64,000 nucleotides of DNA from assembly GCA_023091665.1 (NCBI GenBank), contig JALJCQ010000030.1, positions 1,800,501 to 1,864,500 on the forward strand. The letters are read 5' to 3'. This DNA is from Pythium myriotylum. Lineage: Eukaryota > Oomycota > Peronosporomycetes > Pythiales > Pythiaceae. The translations under genes and the position numbers were made by a program. Of this stretch, positions 23,292 through 36,337 are shown piece by piece. The notes under the pieces were generated by a model, which saw nothing but the letters and a program-made list of their open reading frames with translations, searched no databases and was not told where the DNA came from. Each line of letters begins with the position of its first letter. The stretch's first letter is position 1.

Positions 23292-26200
23292 TCACCTCCC
23301 GTGGGATTGAGAGCGTTTAGAGGGGGTCGACTCTTCAGCAGTCGACGCTGGTGAGGACACCGACTGCGCTTGAGGTAGTTCGAATGAAGTTGGCAGCTCG
23401 CTCGGAGGCACTCGAGAAAGCGTGCGGAAGTTGCCAAGTGCCATCTCTCTCTCACCAGGACAATGCGAGAAGGCAAAGCCAGTATTCCGGCGAACGAGAC
23501 GTGGCGACTCCATCACAGCAGGTGCCTCTTCGCCCTTCGCGAGACGGTTCCACTCGCGCATCAAATGCGATGGCTCGGGGTAGAACAACACTCGACCAGC
23601 CTTGGTGATATAGTTCGGCAGCACGCATGCAACTGTTGCGATGACAAGGCCGAACCAGAACCACGCCTGAGTGACCAGGTGGTTGAGCACTCCATACGCC
23701 ACCTCTGTCTCGTACAACTCCTTCTTCGTCCAGTCGTAGACATTCGAGAAGAATGCCATAAAGAGATAGTAGAATACAAGCGTGCCGATTGTGGAGTATG
23801 TGTTCGCACGAGTCCAGTTGCTAGTCATGAGTCCGACCTGGGCTGTTGAAGCCGTGATAAGATACGAATACGCCGCGACGCCGTCGGCCCACAAGCCTAG
23901 GTCGTTCGAACCAAATAAGTACTGATCTTTCGAGTCCTTGGCGAAATACCACACCACAAAGCCGTTGGAAAAAAATGGCACTGCGTAAATCACATACGCG
24001 TGCCACACTCCAAGGCCGCACCAGCCGAAGAAAGACATCCAGTTGAAGCTGCGGTTCTTGAGGCCGTTCACGTACAGAGTTGGGTACTGCATAAGCACGG
24101 CTGGGGATACATCTTGATTATACATTGCAATGAACACAATGGGAATGGTCGTGAACAGTGCGTTGTACAATGTGAAGAAGATGCCGAAGTACATCAACAG
24201 CCCACTGTACATAGTTTGGACGGCGAGGAAGAAATTCGAGAGCGACAGTGCGACGTTCTTCATGAAGGAGAACAAAATAAGCTTGGAGATACGCTTGTAG
24301 CTGTAGTTTCCGTGAACCAAGAGGAGACGCTTGAGAAACTTGAACTGCGCGAAAGAATAATCACTCGAAAGCACTGCCTGACGCCCCTCTTTCCCGCTGA
24401 TTCCAATGCCCACGTTCGCCGCTTGGATCATTGGAACGTCATTAGCGCCGTCACCGATCGCCAGTGTGATGTTGCCTGGTGAAAACATTAGAGTAGGTTC
24501 TGTAACGAGTTTCACAACAGAAGCTTTTTGAGATGGGGAGCAACGACAACAGATCACCGACTTGCACTGGGTCGCAACAGCCAAAAACAGGTACTTGATG
24601 TCGTCTTCAAGGATAAGAGCGAGAGTTTTTCCATCAATGACCATCGCGTACTCCAGTTCGTCCTCAAGGCTCTCGTCGCCCATAGAGCCCAAATTCGCCT
24701 TCGGCTCGAATGCTTTGTCGCCGTGTCCACGTCCATAGCTCGACTCGGAGAAGTTTTCTGCTTGTGCAAGCGGAGGGTACACTTCATTGAACTGGACCTG
24801 AGAACTGGCTGGGGTCGAATCATATCCCGTTCGGTCTTCAACTCGTCTTGGTCCGCGGCGTCGCTTCTTGCGGTCTTCCGCCTGCTGATCACGACCAACA
24901 GTTGCAGCCTTCAGAAGAGCCCAGCCAAGCACAAGGCCTTGCTTGAAAGCTTGAAACAAGACACCGAACACCGATGAATGCTCATCAGAACCCCACTTGT
25001 CGTCAACCCAATCCACATACAGCTCTTCCAGCTTTGCACGAAGACTTGCCTTATCCCGTTGTCCGAGAACTACGACATCCATGTTGTCGTCGATGACATG
25101 AGAAGACATCCCGATGCTCAGAGCCGTTTCCTTCTTGTCGCCCGTCAAAACCCAGAAGTTGATACCTGCCTTCCGTAAGGAGCTGATGCATTCTTCCACA
25201 CCGTCTTGGAGACGATCTTCAATCGCAGTCGCCCCAAGAAGAATCAAATCAACTTCGATAATGGCGGAGACTCTCGCAATCTTGTCCGCTCTTCCTTCCA
25301 TTGACATCTCTGCTTCGCGGTACAGTCGACTCCACTGTTCGTACTCCTCGGATGTCAGCTTTCGCATCGCAGTCGTCAAAGTTCGAAGGCCTTCAGAGGC
25401 ATATTCTTGCAGGTGACCGCGAGTCACATGGGCAACACCTTGTGGTTGCGTCTTGGACAGGAGGTCGAAGAGCACATCATCCGCGCCTTTACAGAAGAGG
25501 TAGATACTTCCATCGGGGTGTCGAAAGATCACGGACATTCGTTTTCGATCACTATTGAACTCGAGGATGTTCAAGATCTCGAAAGACATCGGCTGGCCTT
25601 GAATGACTGTGTGGCATACTGGGCCATCTCGACCAGCAAGCACGTAACCAAGATCATTTGCAGCCCAAACGAGAGCCTGTTCATCTGGTGACGATGCGTT
25701 ATACTTCACGGGCGTTGGCTGCGTCGCAGATCCTGCCGAGTCGCTTGCTTGGCCTTCTGACGAGCTGTTATCATATTCTGGAATGACAGTGTTACAGATC
25801 GTGAGTAGTAGCAGGAAGTTGTGGATTTCGTTCTTCGTCGAGTGGTTCGCATTCAGTCTTGCAATAAGGCGAGCATCATTGAAACGGGTTCCTGGTCGAG
25901 CCGGAGCATTGTTTTCTGTCTCCACATCATTGTATCGGAGACCAGCGATCGTGCATTTCGCAAAGATCATCTCGTTTCGTGTCAACGTGCCGGTCTTATC
26001 CGAGAAGATGTACTGAATCTGACCGAGATCTTCGTTGATGTTACTATTTCGCACTTGAGCAGGCGTGTCGGAGTCTTCGTCATACATCTCCAAGTCGTTC
26101 TCAATGTACCGAGCGTGGACAAATCGCACGCCTTCCATTGTCACATACATCGACAATGGAATTAAGTTGTTGAACAAGATGACGTAGCTCAGGAAGATAT

Positions 26201-28167
26201 AGTTGTTCTCGTCGTCGTCTTTGTTTAGTTGAATGTACCATGGCGAAGATGTCCCATTGGTGCCGGTATCGAAATCCCAGTTGTTGTTGCCCAGAGTGCA
26301 GGCAACAGAAATGCTGAATAGCATGATGAGCACTAAGACAAACATGGTGTCCAGAGTTTTTTCCACAAAGCTTCGCTTCAAGGGTACTTCAGCGGAGTTC
26401 ATTGCAATCTTCGTTTCGGGTCCGGTGTAAATGACAAGACCGATTGTCCATTCAGAATTCCGGCTTTCACTTCCACGTAGAATCAGGTTGTCCATCGTTA
26501 GGCTTGTGTCAGTTTCATCGACAGGGGCATCCCTCTGGGCACCATCATTGTGTGGCAAAAGCTTTAACACACCGTCGAAGTAGAAAAGATCCTTGTTCGG
26601 TATATCGCACTCGGCGTAGAGACGATACTTTTCAAGAATATTCTCCGCTGACATGAAGTGCTTCGTGCATTTGGCAACCGTCCTGATTTTCAAGTTGGTT
26701 TCACCGTCGAGGTTGGCAGTCTCGACGTAGCATCTTCCATCTGGGCGACTTGTAGCGAGCAAAATACAGTCGGCTGGAACGTCATCACCATCCTTCAAAA
26801 TCAATAGATCACCAACCTGGATGTCTTGCCACATCCCATCAATGTGCTTGATCTCATCGTTAGCGTCACGGCGTACAATGTGGGCAGGCTTTGTGTTGAC
26901 TTGGTTGTCCGCCTTTTGGCGACGAAGATCTTCGCTCACATCCTTGAGCGCAGAAGTCGCGAACACGATCAGCAATGGGGTTAAGCTGGCAACTGGACTC
27001 ACGGGAGAGAAGTCGAAAAAGCACAGCATGACCACGATCGTAGTATAGAAGTTCGCCAACCGACTGAATTGCATCTTCAAAAAGACGAACGGGAAGTTGT
27101 AGAACGTGTACTTGCTCGTATGGATAAGGTTCGAGCAGAACCCCACCTCAGTGGCCGGATCCTTCTTCGATGAAGGCGCGCTTGTACTCTTTCGTCGTTT
27201 GTTGTTGTTGTTGTGTTCACCCGCACCAACAACGACAACCCGCCGTGCAGTTGGTCGGTCCTCGATATCAACCATCGGATTGACACTTAGGGTGTTTCGA
27301 AGATGGATTGAACCGCCCCGTGGAGGAGGAGTTGGAGGCATCACTGTTGCAAGTGCCGCTCGATCGTATTCGCGCTGGTTCTGCACTGCCTTGACAATCC
27401 GCCGCAACTTCCAACCGTACAGCAAGCCGGCGAGGTTCAACATGGACAGGATAATCGAGAAGAACCCCTGCATGAGTACGGAGGTGCCGCTGCTGACGGT
27501 AGTTAGCTTTCCGTTGTAGCCCTTGACGTACCAAATGATGTCCACCAATAGACTGAGCTGCATGCCGATCTTGTAGAACAGCAAGAACTTTGGAGCAAGG
27601 AACTTGGAGCCGTGCCATCCAAGAATCAAGGTGATATACTGCGGGAAGCGCCATTACGTCAGATCGAGATGCGTCGCGGTAGATACCCTATGCACGTACC
27701 AGAATAAGCACGGGCACGGTCGCTTGATAGGAGAGACCGAGAATAATCGGCAGAATTCGAAACGTGTTGACCGCCGATTGGGAGATGATAATGAACTGGA
27801 GTCGGCGTCGACTCTGATAGATGGTCATGCCTTTGAGAAAGCAGAAGACCTGCTCGAAGACGCTCCAGATCTTGGCTTCCGTGTCGGTCTGGTTCTCCAT
27901 CTCGACCGAGTCGGCCATGCTGTCGGCGCGGTACCGCAGGGAGATGATGTTACGTTGCTCCTCTTCGGTGGCGGCGTTGAACGTGTTGATGCGCCGCAGC
28001 CCGCCGCTCGACGGCGGCGGTCTCGCCACGGCGGGCGAGTCGGCGCTGCGGGGCGTGCTCGCGTCCGTGAGTCGGCCGCCATGGACGCCGATCTCGATGC
28101 CGAGGTGGTAGTCGGTGGCCAGGTCCGACGGCGACGCGCGCGGCGACACGAACTCGACCTTGCGCAT
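23292..28167 (-). CDS. P4-type ATPase (phospholipid flippase) with an extra N-terminal membrane domain
   Basis: P4-ATPases move phospholipids from the outer to the inner leaflet. Two exons (27700-28167 and 23292-27638; 61-nt intron) give 1604 residues, longer than the usual 1100-1300. The flippase core has NFPFVFLKMQFSRLAN ahead of the first canonical membrane pair, an actuator VETANLDGETNLK (DGETN, not the cation-pump TGES), the phosphorylation site SDKTGTLTRNEM near residue 700, NASSPDEQALV, FCKGADD, TGDKKETA and GDGANDVPMIQ, then six C-terminal helices. Ahead of the core, about 300 residues add predicted membrane helices (LQFIIISQSA, ILPIILGL, VPVLILV, LLVDIIWYV, SIILSMLNLAGLLYGW) not found in standard flippases. 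The start MRKVEFVSP is the likeliest; an in-frame ATG 16 codons upstream is possible. Confidence 0.93.
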
Positions 28168-28482
28168 TGGTGGACTCGTTCCCCCGCGACGGAATTCTCC
28201 CACTGGGACAATCACTCTGCGGCGGAGGCAGGCACCGGGGCGAGTGCGAGTGAGCGGGCTGTCCCGAGCGAGGCGGCTAAAATGGGATGGCCGCTCAGGT
28301 TCACGAGCGAACGAGCGCCCGCAGCTAACAAAGCGAGTCGGGGCTTCCCCTCACCCTTTGCCGGCTGGAAAATACGTGCCCGCCGTGATTACGCTTGTCG
28401 CGGATGCGCTGAGGACCACGCGAAAGGGCTAGGGATCCACGAGGCGACAACAGGGAGAGGCATATGTCAACGGAAACGCGGT
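28168..28482. other. Intergenic region upstream of the flippase gene
   Basis: 315 bp between the flippase start and the small Cys-rich gene, both minus strand. It presumably holds the flippase promoter. A plus-strand frame passes through it but carries no recognisable domain and is a shadow of the flippase first exon. Confidence 0.45.
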
Positions 28483-28874
28483 TTATTTGCCGATGTATCT
28501 TTCGCTTTCTGGGTTCAGCTCCCGAGACCAGCCATGGGAGTCGCCCTTCGGGGAGGGGTCCATGGCATCCGTGACGAGAGAGCCCCAGTTGGTGATTACT
28601 GCCGAGTGGCCGCTGTCAGTGGCTCGTCCAGTGGGTTTGTCAAGCCGGTCGAAAAACGACGAGAACACAGGACGCAGTTGTCCCTGTGGTCGCAAATTGT
28701 GACAACCAGGGCATGTCACAAACTGCTCCTCGTGTCCGCACTTTCCATAAAAAGGTGCATTTCTGAAGTTTGATCGCAGAAGACGTTTCAACCAACGGAT
28801 CGGTGTTGACTCTTGACCATCATTCCCCACAACGTAGTCGTTTCAAAGTCGGAAATGGGGCCAACCGACAGCAT
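28483..28874 (-). CDS. Small Cys-containing protein of unknown function
   Basis: I do not recognise this family. The open exon 28483-28762 lacks an in-frame ATG, but joins in phase across a 71-nt intron to a 41-nt first exon at 28834-28874 starting MLSVGPISD, giving 106 residues. The body has a CGHEEQFVTCPGC segment (two Cys pairs with a His, possibly metal-binding) and a conserved-looking FFDRLDKPTGR and WGSLVTDAMDPSP tail. Its proposed ATG is only 16 bp from the ATG of the large scaffold gene on the plus strand, so the two would share a very short divergent promoter. The start exon is the weak point of the model. Confidence 0.5.
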
Positions 28875-28890
28875 GATGGAGACTTGAGAG

Positions 28891-31800
28891 ATGCCCTCTG
28901 AGAGGATGACGGCGCAGATCGTGCGCGGAAACGCACCGGCAGTGGACCCGTCGGCGCCGCGCACGGCCCGCTCGTGGGAGTGGGTCTGCTCGGCGCTCGT
29001 CAACAAGGAGTGCGGCGAGGTGCGTGGGCGTTGGGTGCGACGAAGGCGAGCGCTGGCTCACTCCGTGCTGGGTCGGAATAGTGCGCCATCGATATCCTCG
29101 ACACGATCTTTCTGCAGCGAGAGCAAATCTGGTCCTGGTTTTACACCAGCTCTGGCGGTGTCGTCCGCAAGAAACCTCAGCGCAAACTCACCCCAGCCAA
29201 TGTCGGCCAGCGCCTCAGCGCCGTCGCTCGTAGCTTCGACCAGAGCCCCGGAAGCTTTGTCGCTGTGTGCTGGTTCGAAGAACAACGGCGTCTACAGCTT
29301 CTCACGACTGCAGACTGCCAGAGTTACCTCGAGAGTTGTAAAGGGAATGCGTGCGTGAGCGCTTTTGTCCAACCACGCGGCGGGCTTGACCCCACCCGAT
29401 ATGCGAACTTCGAGCATGAGTTTGTGTGCGTGAGTGCCCTCGAGAATGTTGACGCTCTCTGATTGAACGCGGACTCATTGCGTTAGGCTAAACAAGAACG
29501 GACGAGTGCAAACCAAGCTCCATCGCCTAGCGTTGGGGAACCAGAGGATTTTGAGCAGGGAAAATGATCTGAATAAAGCCGTCAGCGATAAGGTCCAGAT
29601 AGCTCTTAGGTAAATGTTCTGCTGACAGTGGTGCCATCCCTTCTCACACTGACAGTTTCGGTTACAACAGTTTTGTGGAGCGAACTAAAAAGTGTCGGGT
29701 TGTTGGTTGCACTTCCTACTTCATTGCAGACGACTTTGGGTGCTTAAGGCTGTGGAGAACAGAGGGCTGCAGCACAATACCTGTCGTTACAACTGTTCAA
29801 CCAATCAACGACAACGCGTCTAAAGCCTATGACGGACCGCATGCTATCTCTGAAAGAGTCCTCGCACGTGCCAAGGCTGACGCTGAGAGAGTACCAAACG
29901 ACGAGCTTATTCAGGCAATTCTATCCTCTCCTACCCCAGCCTCAAAGCGGCAAACACTGCCGATTCGTCCATCACCTTCGCCACCTTCTCTAAAGTCGTC
30001 GCCAACTTTCGATTCTTTCGGCAACAGGGAGCTGCTCAAGGGGAGATCCCCAGAATTCAAGAGTCGACTTCGCAGCGAAGAGGACTGGGAAAAAGCAATG
30101 CAGTTCCTTCCAGCAACATCTTCCTTGTCGCGTGGACGTAAGCGGACACTTTCGGCTGCTCACCTCGTGTCTAGCCAAAAGAAAGGTTGTTCGGGAGACT
30201 ATTGTGGTTTGGACGTTGCTGTTTGGTCATCGAAGCGTATCAGCATAAGCACTCCAGCGTCTGTGGTGTGTTCGCTAAATCAGACAGGATGCGAAACGAA
30301 CTCCATTATCCGAGCCAGCCGTAGCAGTAGTGTTATCAGTGCGACCAAGGCGGCCAGCAACTTCTTAACAGCGCATCCAAACATACTCATGGATGACATC
30401 GTCAGCCGAAAGCCGATGTCACCACAGAAACTGCAAATGCAAGGAGAAAATTTGCAAGGAGAGCAGCCATTAGGCCACAAAATCCCCTTCAAGTTGATTG
30501 CTCAGACTCGGGCCGAAAAACAGCTTGCGACCTGTTTATTAAGCGGTACCAGAAGGGGGACGATGGGGATTACCTGGCGGAGGTATACTACGGGGACTGT
30601 GAGCCACTCGGCCAAACATTCCCTGGCTATTACTATCAGGAAGTGCAAGTCTGCAACAACTGCTTTGCATTTTACACACTTGTGGAAAGTGTGAGGATGA
30701 AGGCTCTGAGAAGATTGGGGAGGAAACGATCAGCAGCGATGGATACTGTGGAGAGAGAGCATAATACTGGCAGATCAAGGAGGTCCTGGGAGAGTAATAA
30801 ACTAGTTGAGGTGGAAGACGAGGATGACGGATTAGAAGTCGAGCTTGTCTCCGCGGCCGCACACCTAAAGAAACGTGTACTGGACTACCTACAAGATACC
30901 CTCGTTCCATCTATTTCAAAGAATGATGCGGCCGAGCTACTCAGCCTTGTAAACCCCCACCCCGCTGTCGCTATGGTGATTAGTGCTCTTGAAGTCTTGC
31001 TCTTCGGGTATGAAGAATCAGTGCCTGGAGAGGTCAGACGAAATATATCCCATGACAAGCTGCTGACGCGCATCCAGCAATTTGGCTTAGCGACACTCTC
31101 AGAAGCTCGAGCGAAGAAGGCTGTGCCGTATGCCAGAAATCCTTTATTCCGTCCCTCCCAGATCACTCCGATCAGCGCATGCGCTGGTAAATTCTGTGAA
31201 TGGTAAGTGCTACGACTTCACACATTTGTGGACTTCTACTGACTTCTGTACCTGGCACCACCAAGGGTATTATCAATACTTCAATTGTTTGCATGGGCGA
31301 ACCACCGCACATTTCGTCGAGATCCCAAAACGTGGGAGCTTTTAGCATATTTGAACCCTGATCTTACTGGATCGAAGTATCCACGCCAGTCATTCCTTGA
31401 TGCCTTCTTTCAGGCAGGTGAACGATCCAATGTCAGCAACGAGGCAGAGATGACCGCGAGGAGTCCGTCCGTGGCCAAGAAAGGGATGGGAGCAACTAAT
31501 GCGCGACGAATAATCCAAGATCAGCAAATGAAGCGCCTCTCAGCACCAGTAGGAGTCGTGGAATCCACCCCATTCGGTGGTAACGATGCAGTGTTCACGT
31601 GTGATGACAATATCACAAAAATCCCGTATACAATAACGGGTCAAGCCGTTGCAGGGAGCACGAAGTGCAATTTGATCGTGTTTAACGACTTTTTTGATAC
31701 GATGGAGAGTACTAAAGTCTTCTTCCGACCGATTCTAGCACGACACGTCGGAGCGAGAGCATTATTCTTTAACATGCCAGGGCAAGCTGGGTCATCGTAC

Positions 31801-34800
31801 TTCATCTCTGATTCTGGCGAAGCGCAGACAATTTTCAACAACACCTGGTGTGCGCATCGTGTCCACGAACTGTTGCAGCATCTTCAAGTAACGGAGGAGT
31901 TTATCACAACAGGCCTACCGTTCCATCTTGTTGGGTTCGGTAACGGCGCCAACATCGCAACATGCTTTGCAGTTCACTTCGGAGAGCACTTGGCATACTC
32001 CTATTGGTTGCAATCACTGGTGTTGTTGAATGGTTTCGCAGCTGTTGATTCTCAACTAGCTGCAATTCTGCACAGCACAGTCAGTGTTCTCTCATGCTTT
32101 CCCACTAACCGGCCTGACTTGCCAGTGACATTCTTCTCGAAGTATCTGTTCTCACAAGACTACCTGGCAAAGATAGACATAAATCTCGCACTTAGTATCT
32201 ACACGGCCGTGACGAATCCAATCACCCTTGACGGTCGCATTCGAATTTGTCAAGGTGCGCTTCATCACACCGACCTCACCCTGCAACTTCCTCGCATTCG
32301 TGTCCCTCTCGTACTCGTCCAGTCTATCGAAAACACTTTGATAGGACCGACGAATGCGGATCCTTTCCTACATCAGCGAGTGAATATAGCCCACTCGTGG
32401 TCACATCAACAGCAAGGGGCCCGTTTACCCGATGTGCTTCCAATCAAGACGAAGAGACAACTCCAGCAAACGCTGGATAATCGTGGAGGCGCCTTCGTAG
32501 CATGGCTTCGCGCTGGACACGAGTTGCGTCAGGAGGCAAAACAGTACGTAACGGAGCTACTCGAAGTTGTAGTCTGTTCCAAAGACGCTGAAGTCCAATC
32601 GGTACACGTTGGACCACAAAAATCAATGCAAGCGCCTGGAACTTCAGCTGCCGTGGAGGATGTGAACACCGACCACCTCGGTAAGAGGTGCATGAAAACC
32701 TCGGGCAAGACAGATATCACTCGAATCCGATCTAGCGAATCAATTACTCCCAGTCCACCTACGAAAATCGAGACCAACAGCTGTGGAGATACTGAATTGT
32801 ACGAGGTTTCGGATGCTCGAGTTTACCTTGATATTGGGAAGAACCCCCTGGAAAGGTCTCCTATCTCTATGTCGAGTGTTGGTCTCGTCAGTGGAAGTTT
32901 GGCTGATGCAAAGACCACCTCTCTTGCATCCCAAGCCAAGTTCCTCACATCGCCACGACCACTGGACTCCGTGGTCAATGGGCCTTTCGTTTCTCCTAAG
33001 ACGGTAGCAACAAACCTAAATTCTGAATCGCTTGCACCAAGAAAGCAGATGGATCACCAGACTATTGATGCCGAGATAGAAGCCACATACGCAAGGATGG
33101 AAGCAGAAGAGAAACGTCTCAGGGATGAAGCGGAGGCTTTGCGCCTGCGCCAGCAAAAAGCATCAGAAGAGCGCATGGAGGCTCTCAAGCAAGAGCAAGA
33201 ACGTCGGAGGCGACAGTGGGAGGAAGAGGATAAGGCCCACTTAAGTGCTCTAGAGGCTAAGCTTCGAGAAGAAGATGAAGACCGAGAAAAGGAGAGAAGG
33301 CAGCAACGGTACACGTTTCTCGCAGCGGACTTGGCATCAACTGAAGGTGCTCCAGATTCACCTCATCAGCCAGATTACGTGGATTTGGAGGAGTTTGGAA
33401 CAAACACTTCCGCGAATATACTTAAGGATACCAAGTTCTCTCGAGAACTCGTCGCCCCACATATCTTGGGGATGAAACTAGCTATCCACGCGAATCCTGA
33501 CCTACCAAGTATGTTTGACCGGATGGAAGCAGAGGAAAAGGCGAGAGAACGTGTTGGGTTGATGCGGACTGACGATTTTGACGCAGTGAAGATGAAAATG
33601 ACCCAAAATTTCAGCCACCATGTGAAGCAACATCAAAATTCCCTTCGAGACGAACTGATGAGGAGGAAAGAAGGTCACGCAATCCAAATCCAAAAGCACA
33701 TTCGGCGGTTTCTCGCGATCAACCGAGTCCTGAGAATTCGCCGAGACAATCAAGAAGCAAGTATTCGCAGGTTTGCTGGCGGAGAAATAGTCAGGGCTGT
33801 TCGAGGATTCATAGGGCGCCGTCGCTTTGTGAAATACAAGCGTCAGCGTACACGAGAGATGGAAGAAAGAAGCTCGGCAGTTGTCATTCAAAGGCTCTTT
33901 CGCGGATTTATTTGCCGTAACAGCTTCCGACAGCTCTTGCGGAGTAAAAAAGCCGTTGTTATTCAGCGCGTCTATCGAGGACACCGAGGACGGCTATACT
34001 GTGAGGAGTTGCGTGAGGCCAAAATGCGACGTAGGTTCATGGACCGGAACGCGACGAAACTTCAAGCGACTTGGCGTATGCACGTTGCTCGAGACCGCTT
34101 CTTGACTCAGCGAGTAGCACAACTTGCGGCGAACGAAATTCAACGGATCTACCGTGGTCACCTTGGTCGCCTCGAGGGAGCGCGGAAAAAGGCTTGGCGT
34201 AACGCGGAACCTGGTCCTGAGCGTCTTGCGTTGGGATTGAAAATGATCGAAGGGTCTAAGAGTGCTTTCGAGAGACAACAAAGCGAGATTGATGCACTTC
34301 ACAGAGCTCAGGAATCTGTTGAGCGGCAAGTTAGCACCATTCACGCAGAGCTTCAAGACTCGGAGAAGGAGCTTGCAATATTAGAGCGAGAGCTACAAGA
34401 GATTGACCAATTAGAGGCGGATCTTCGTGAACTCACGCATGAGGCCGAGTTGATCCACAGTGGCGGCTTTGAAGGCGTATTGAAGACCGGCAGCAACAAC
34501 TATATATCGCCACAACCACTCGGTAATGGGATTCCTCTCAGCTCCGCGCAAGACCTGATAGAGTTACCGACATATGAGATCGGCATTGAAGACGTCTTTG
34601 AAGGTAAAAGTAACACTAAGAAACGACAGGCGGACGCTTACGCTGTAGAAATGGCGATTCAAATCAAGCGAGCAGAACGAGAGAAAAAGAAGAAGGACCT
34701 CGAGGCCGAGTTCACTAGTGTCTTTGCGGAGGTTCAGCAGAAGCGCCATTTGCTTGCAGAGATGGAAGAGAAGCTATCCGATATGGAATCGCTTCGTATG

Positions 34801-35955
34801 AGAAAAGACCGTGAGTTTGCACGTATGCAACGCAATTTAATGGAATTACTTGAAGAGCAGAAGCTTGAGCTTGAGAATCTCCGTGAACAAGGCATCGAGT
34901 TGGAGACTGCAACGGCCACGTCAGCAGCGGCAGCAGCTGCAACAGCAATAAAAGCGAAAGAACACGAGAAAAGATCTCAGGCCATGTTTGAGTCCACAGA
35001 AGAGCTTATGAAGTTCCAGTTCATGTCAATGTCTCTTTCGTACTTCAGCTCCCTCAACATGCTCAAAAATTTGAGAGACATAAATGCTGATACCACCGCA
35101 GCCGCAATCACGTCGACGGCTGAGACTGCCGCTGCGGCTGCTGCAGCGGCCGCAGCTGCAAATATTCCCGCGATGAAGCGACTTCAAGTCGGCAGTGCCG
35201 ATTTGATGATCGCTGCTTCTCAACTTAAAAAGAACGAACTTGAGAAGAAGATGAAAGAGGAGGAAGAGACCAAGCAATCCAACCAGGTACCTTTGCCTGA
35301 CCGAGTCAACGATTGGTCGGTGGACGATGTTGGGCGTTGGCTAGACTCGCTGTCGTTGCCAATATATAAGAAAGCGTTTAAGGAAGGCGCGGTCGATGGT
35401 GAATTTCTGCTTGAACTGCGACCGGAAGATATGTCAGATGTGCTCGGGGTGTCTCACAAATTACATGTTCGGAAGATCATCGTCGCACGTAACCGTCTGC
35501 TGCCGCTCTCACAACAAGAACAGATCCAGATCGATGCAGTCGAACACGAAGACCAAGCTCGTAACGCACGACAGGGTCCCGGTAACAGCGTCTCCTCCAA
35601 TGGCGACAGCGGATCATTGGATGTTGACATCGTCTTCTCACAAGCTCGCAATGGCCGCATGAAGCGGCTTATGGAGAGTGTCGACGCAGGATTCGACATC
35701 AATGTTGAGGATGAAAAGGGCAACACGTTGCTGCTGATTGCGTGTCAGAACGTCAATATGAAAATGGTCGAGTATCTTGTTGCGAAACGCGCGAACATCA
35801 ATCACAAAAATGCGCAAGGAAACACGCCGTTACATTTTGCGATGGCGTATGATACTGAGGGCAAACTCGGCGAGTATCTCATCGCCCACGGGGCAGATGA
35901 TACGATTGAAAACTCGTTTGGGCTCACTGCGTATGATGGGCTCCAGCCTGAGTGA
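28891..35955 (+). CDS. Giant scaffold: NDR-like hydrolase fold, coiled coil, IQ motifs, SAM domain and ankyrin repeats
   Basis: Six exons joined in phase (28891-29019, 29082-29429, 29497-29609, 29671-30338, 30428-31202, 31266-35955) encode about 2240 residues. The first 750 residues match no family I know and hold Cys pairs (VCNNCFAFY). Next comes an alpha/beta-hydrolase fold (about 31590-32340) with LFFNMPGQAGSSYF and an elbow GFGNG where GxSxG would carry the nucleophile serine; the NDR family lacks the serine in the same way. A long Arg/Glu-rich coiled coil follows. Six IQ or IQ-like motifs (33680-34190; for example VIQRLFRGF, VIQRVYRGH, EIQRIYRGH) should bind calmodulin. Then an alanine run (35095-35165), a SAM domain (WSVDDVGRWLDSL to VARNRLLPL) and ankyrin repeats at the C-terminus (GNTLLLIAC, GNTPLHFAM). 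It is likely a calmodulin-bound, perhaps flagellar or cytoskeletal, scaffold. Acceptor choice at 29655 or 29670 changes five residues; the 89-nt fourth intron is inferred from frame only. Confidence 0.8.
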
Positions 35956-36337
35956 GCGATACAGTTGGCCACGGAGTAAGATCAACTTTATGATATTCGG
36001 TCGGCAAACAATCTCCAACTCGAGATGTGGAAATTTTGTGAATGGATGCTAAGACATTCTCGAGCAAAATACTGAAGTCTTTCATGAAGCGGTATTGTTG
36101 GCCGCCAATATCATGCAGCAGTGTAGGGGTAATAGCGGGTGGGCTCTGAGCGTTGTTCGACCGGAACTATGGTTTAGAGCTCCGCATAAGGAGATGCTCC
36201 GTATGTGTAGCTCTACGCGCAAGTAAGAATCTGTCACGATTGTGTTGGATTAACCCCACGTCGAATTCTGTGAGGGCAAGTGAACCTTGGCTTGAGGGCT
36301 CTTTACATTAACATAACGTCACAATCATGCAACACCT
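35956..36337. other. Convergent 3' intergenic region
   Basis: 382 bp between the 3' end of the scaffold gene (plus) and the 3' end of the calcium channel (minus). It probably contains both 3' UTRs. No gene or repeat is visible. Confidence 0.5.

Noticed and set aside
27604..28773. 389-codon plus-strand frame over the flippase first exon
   Set aside because: Shadow of the flippase exon and intron; composition is Arg/Gly/Ala-rich without a domain.
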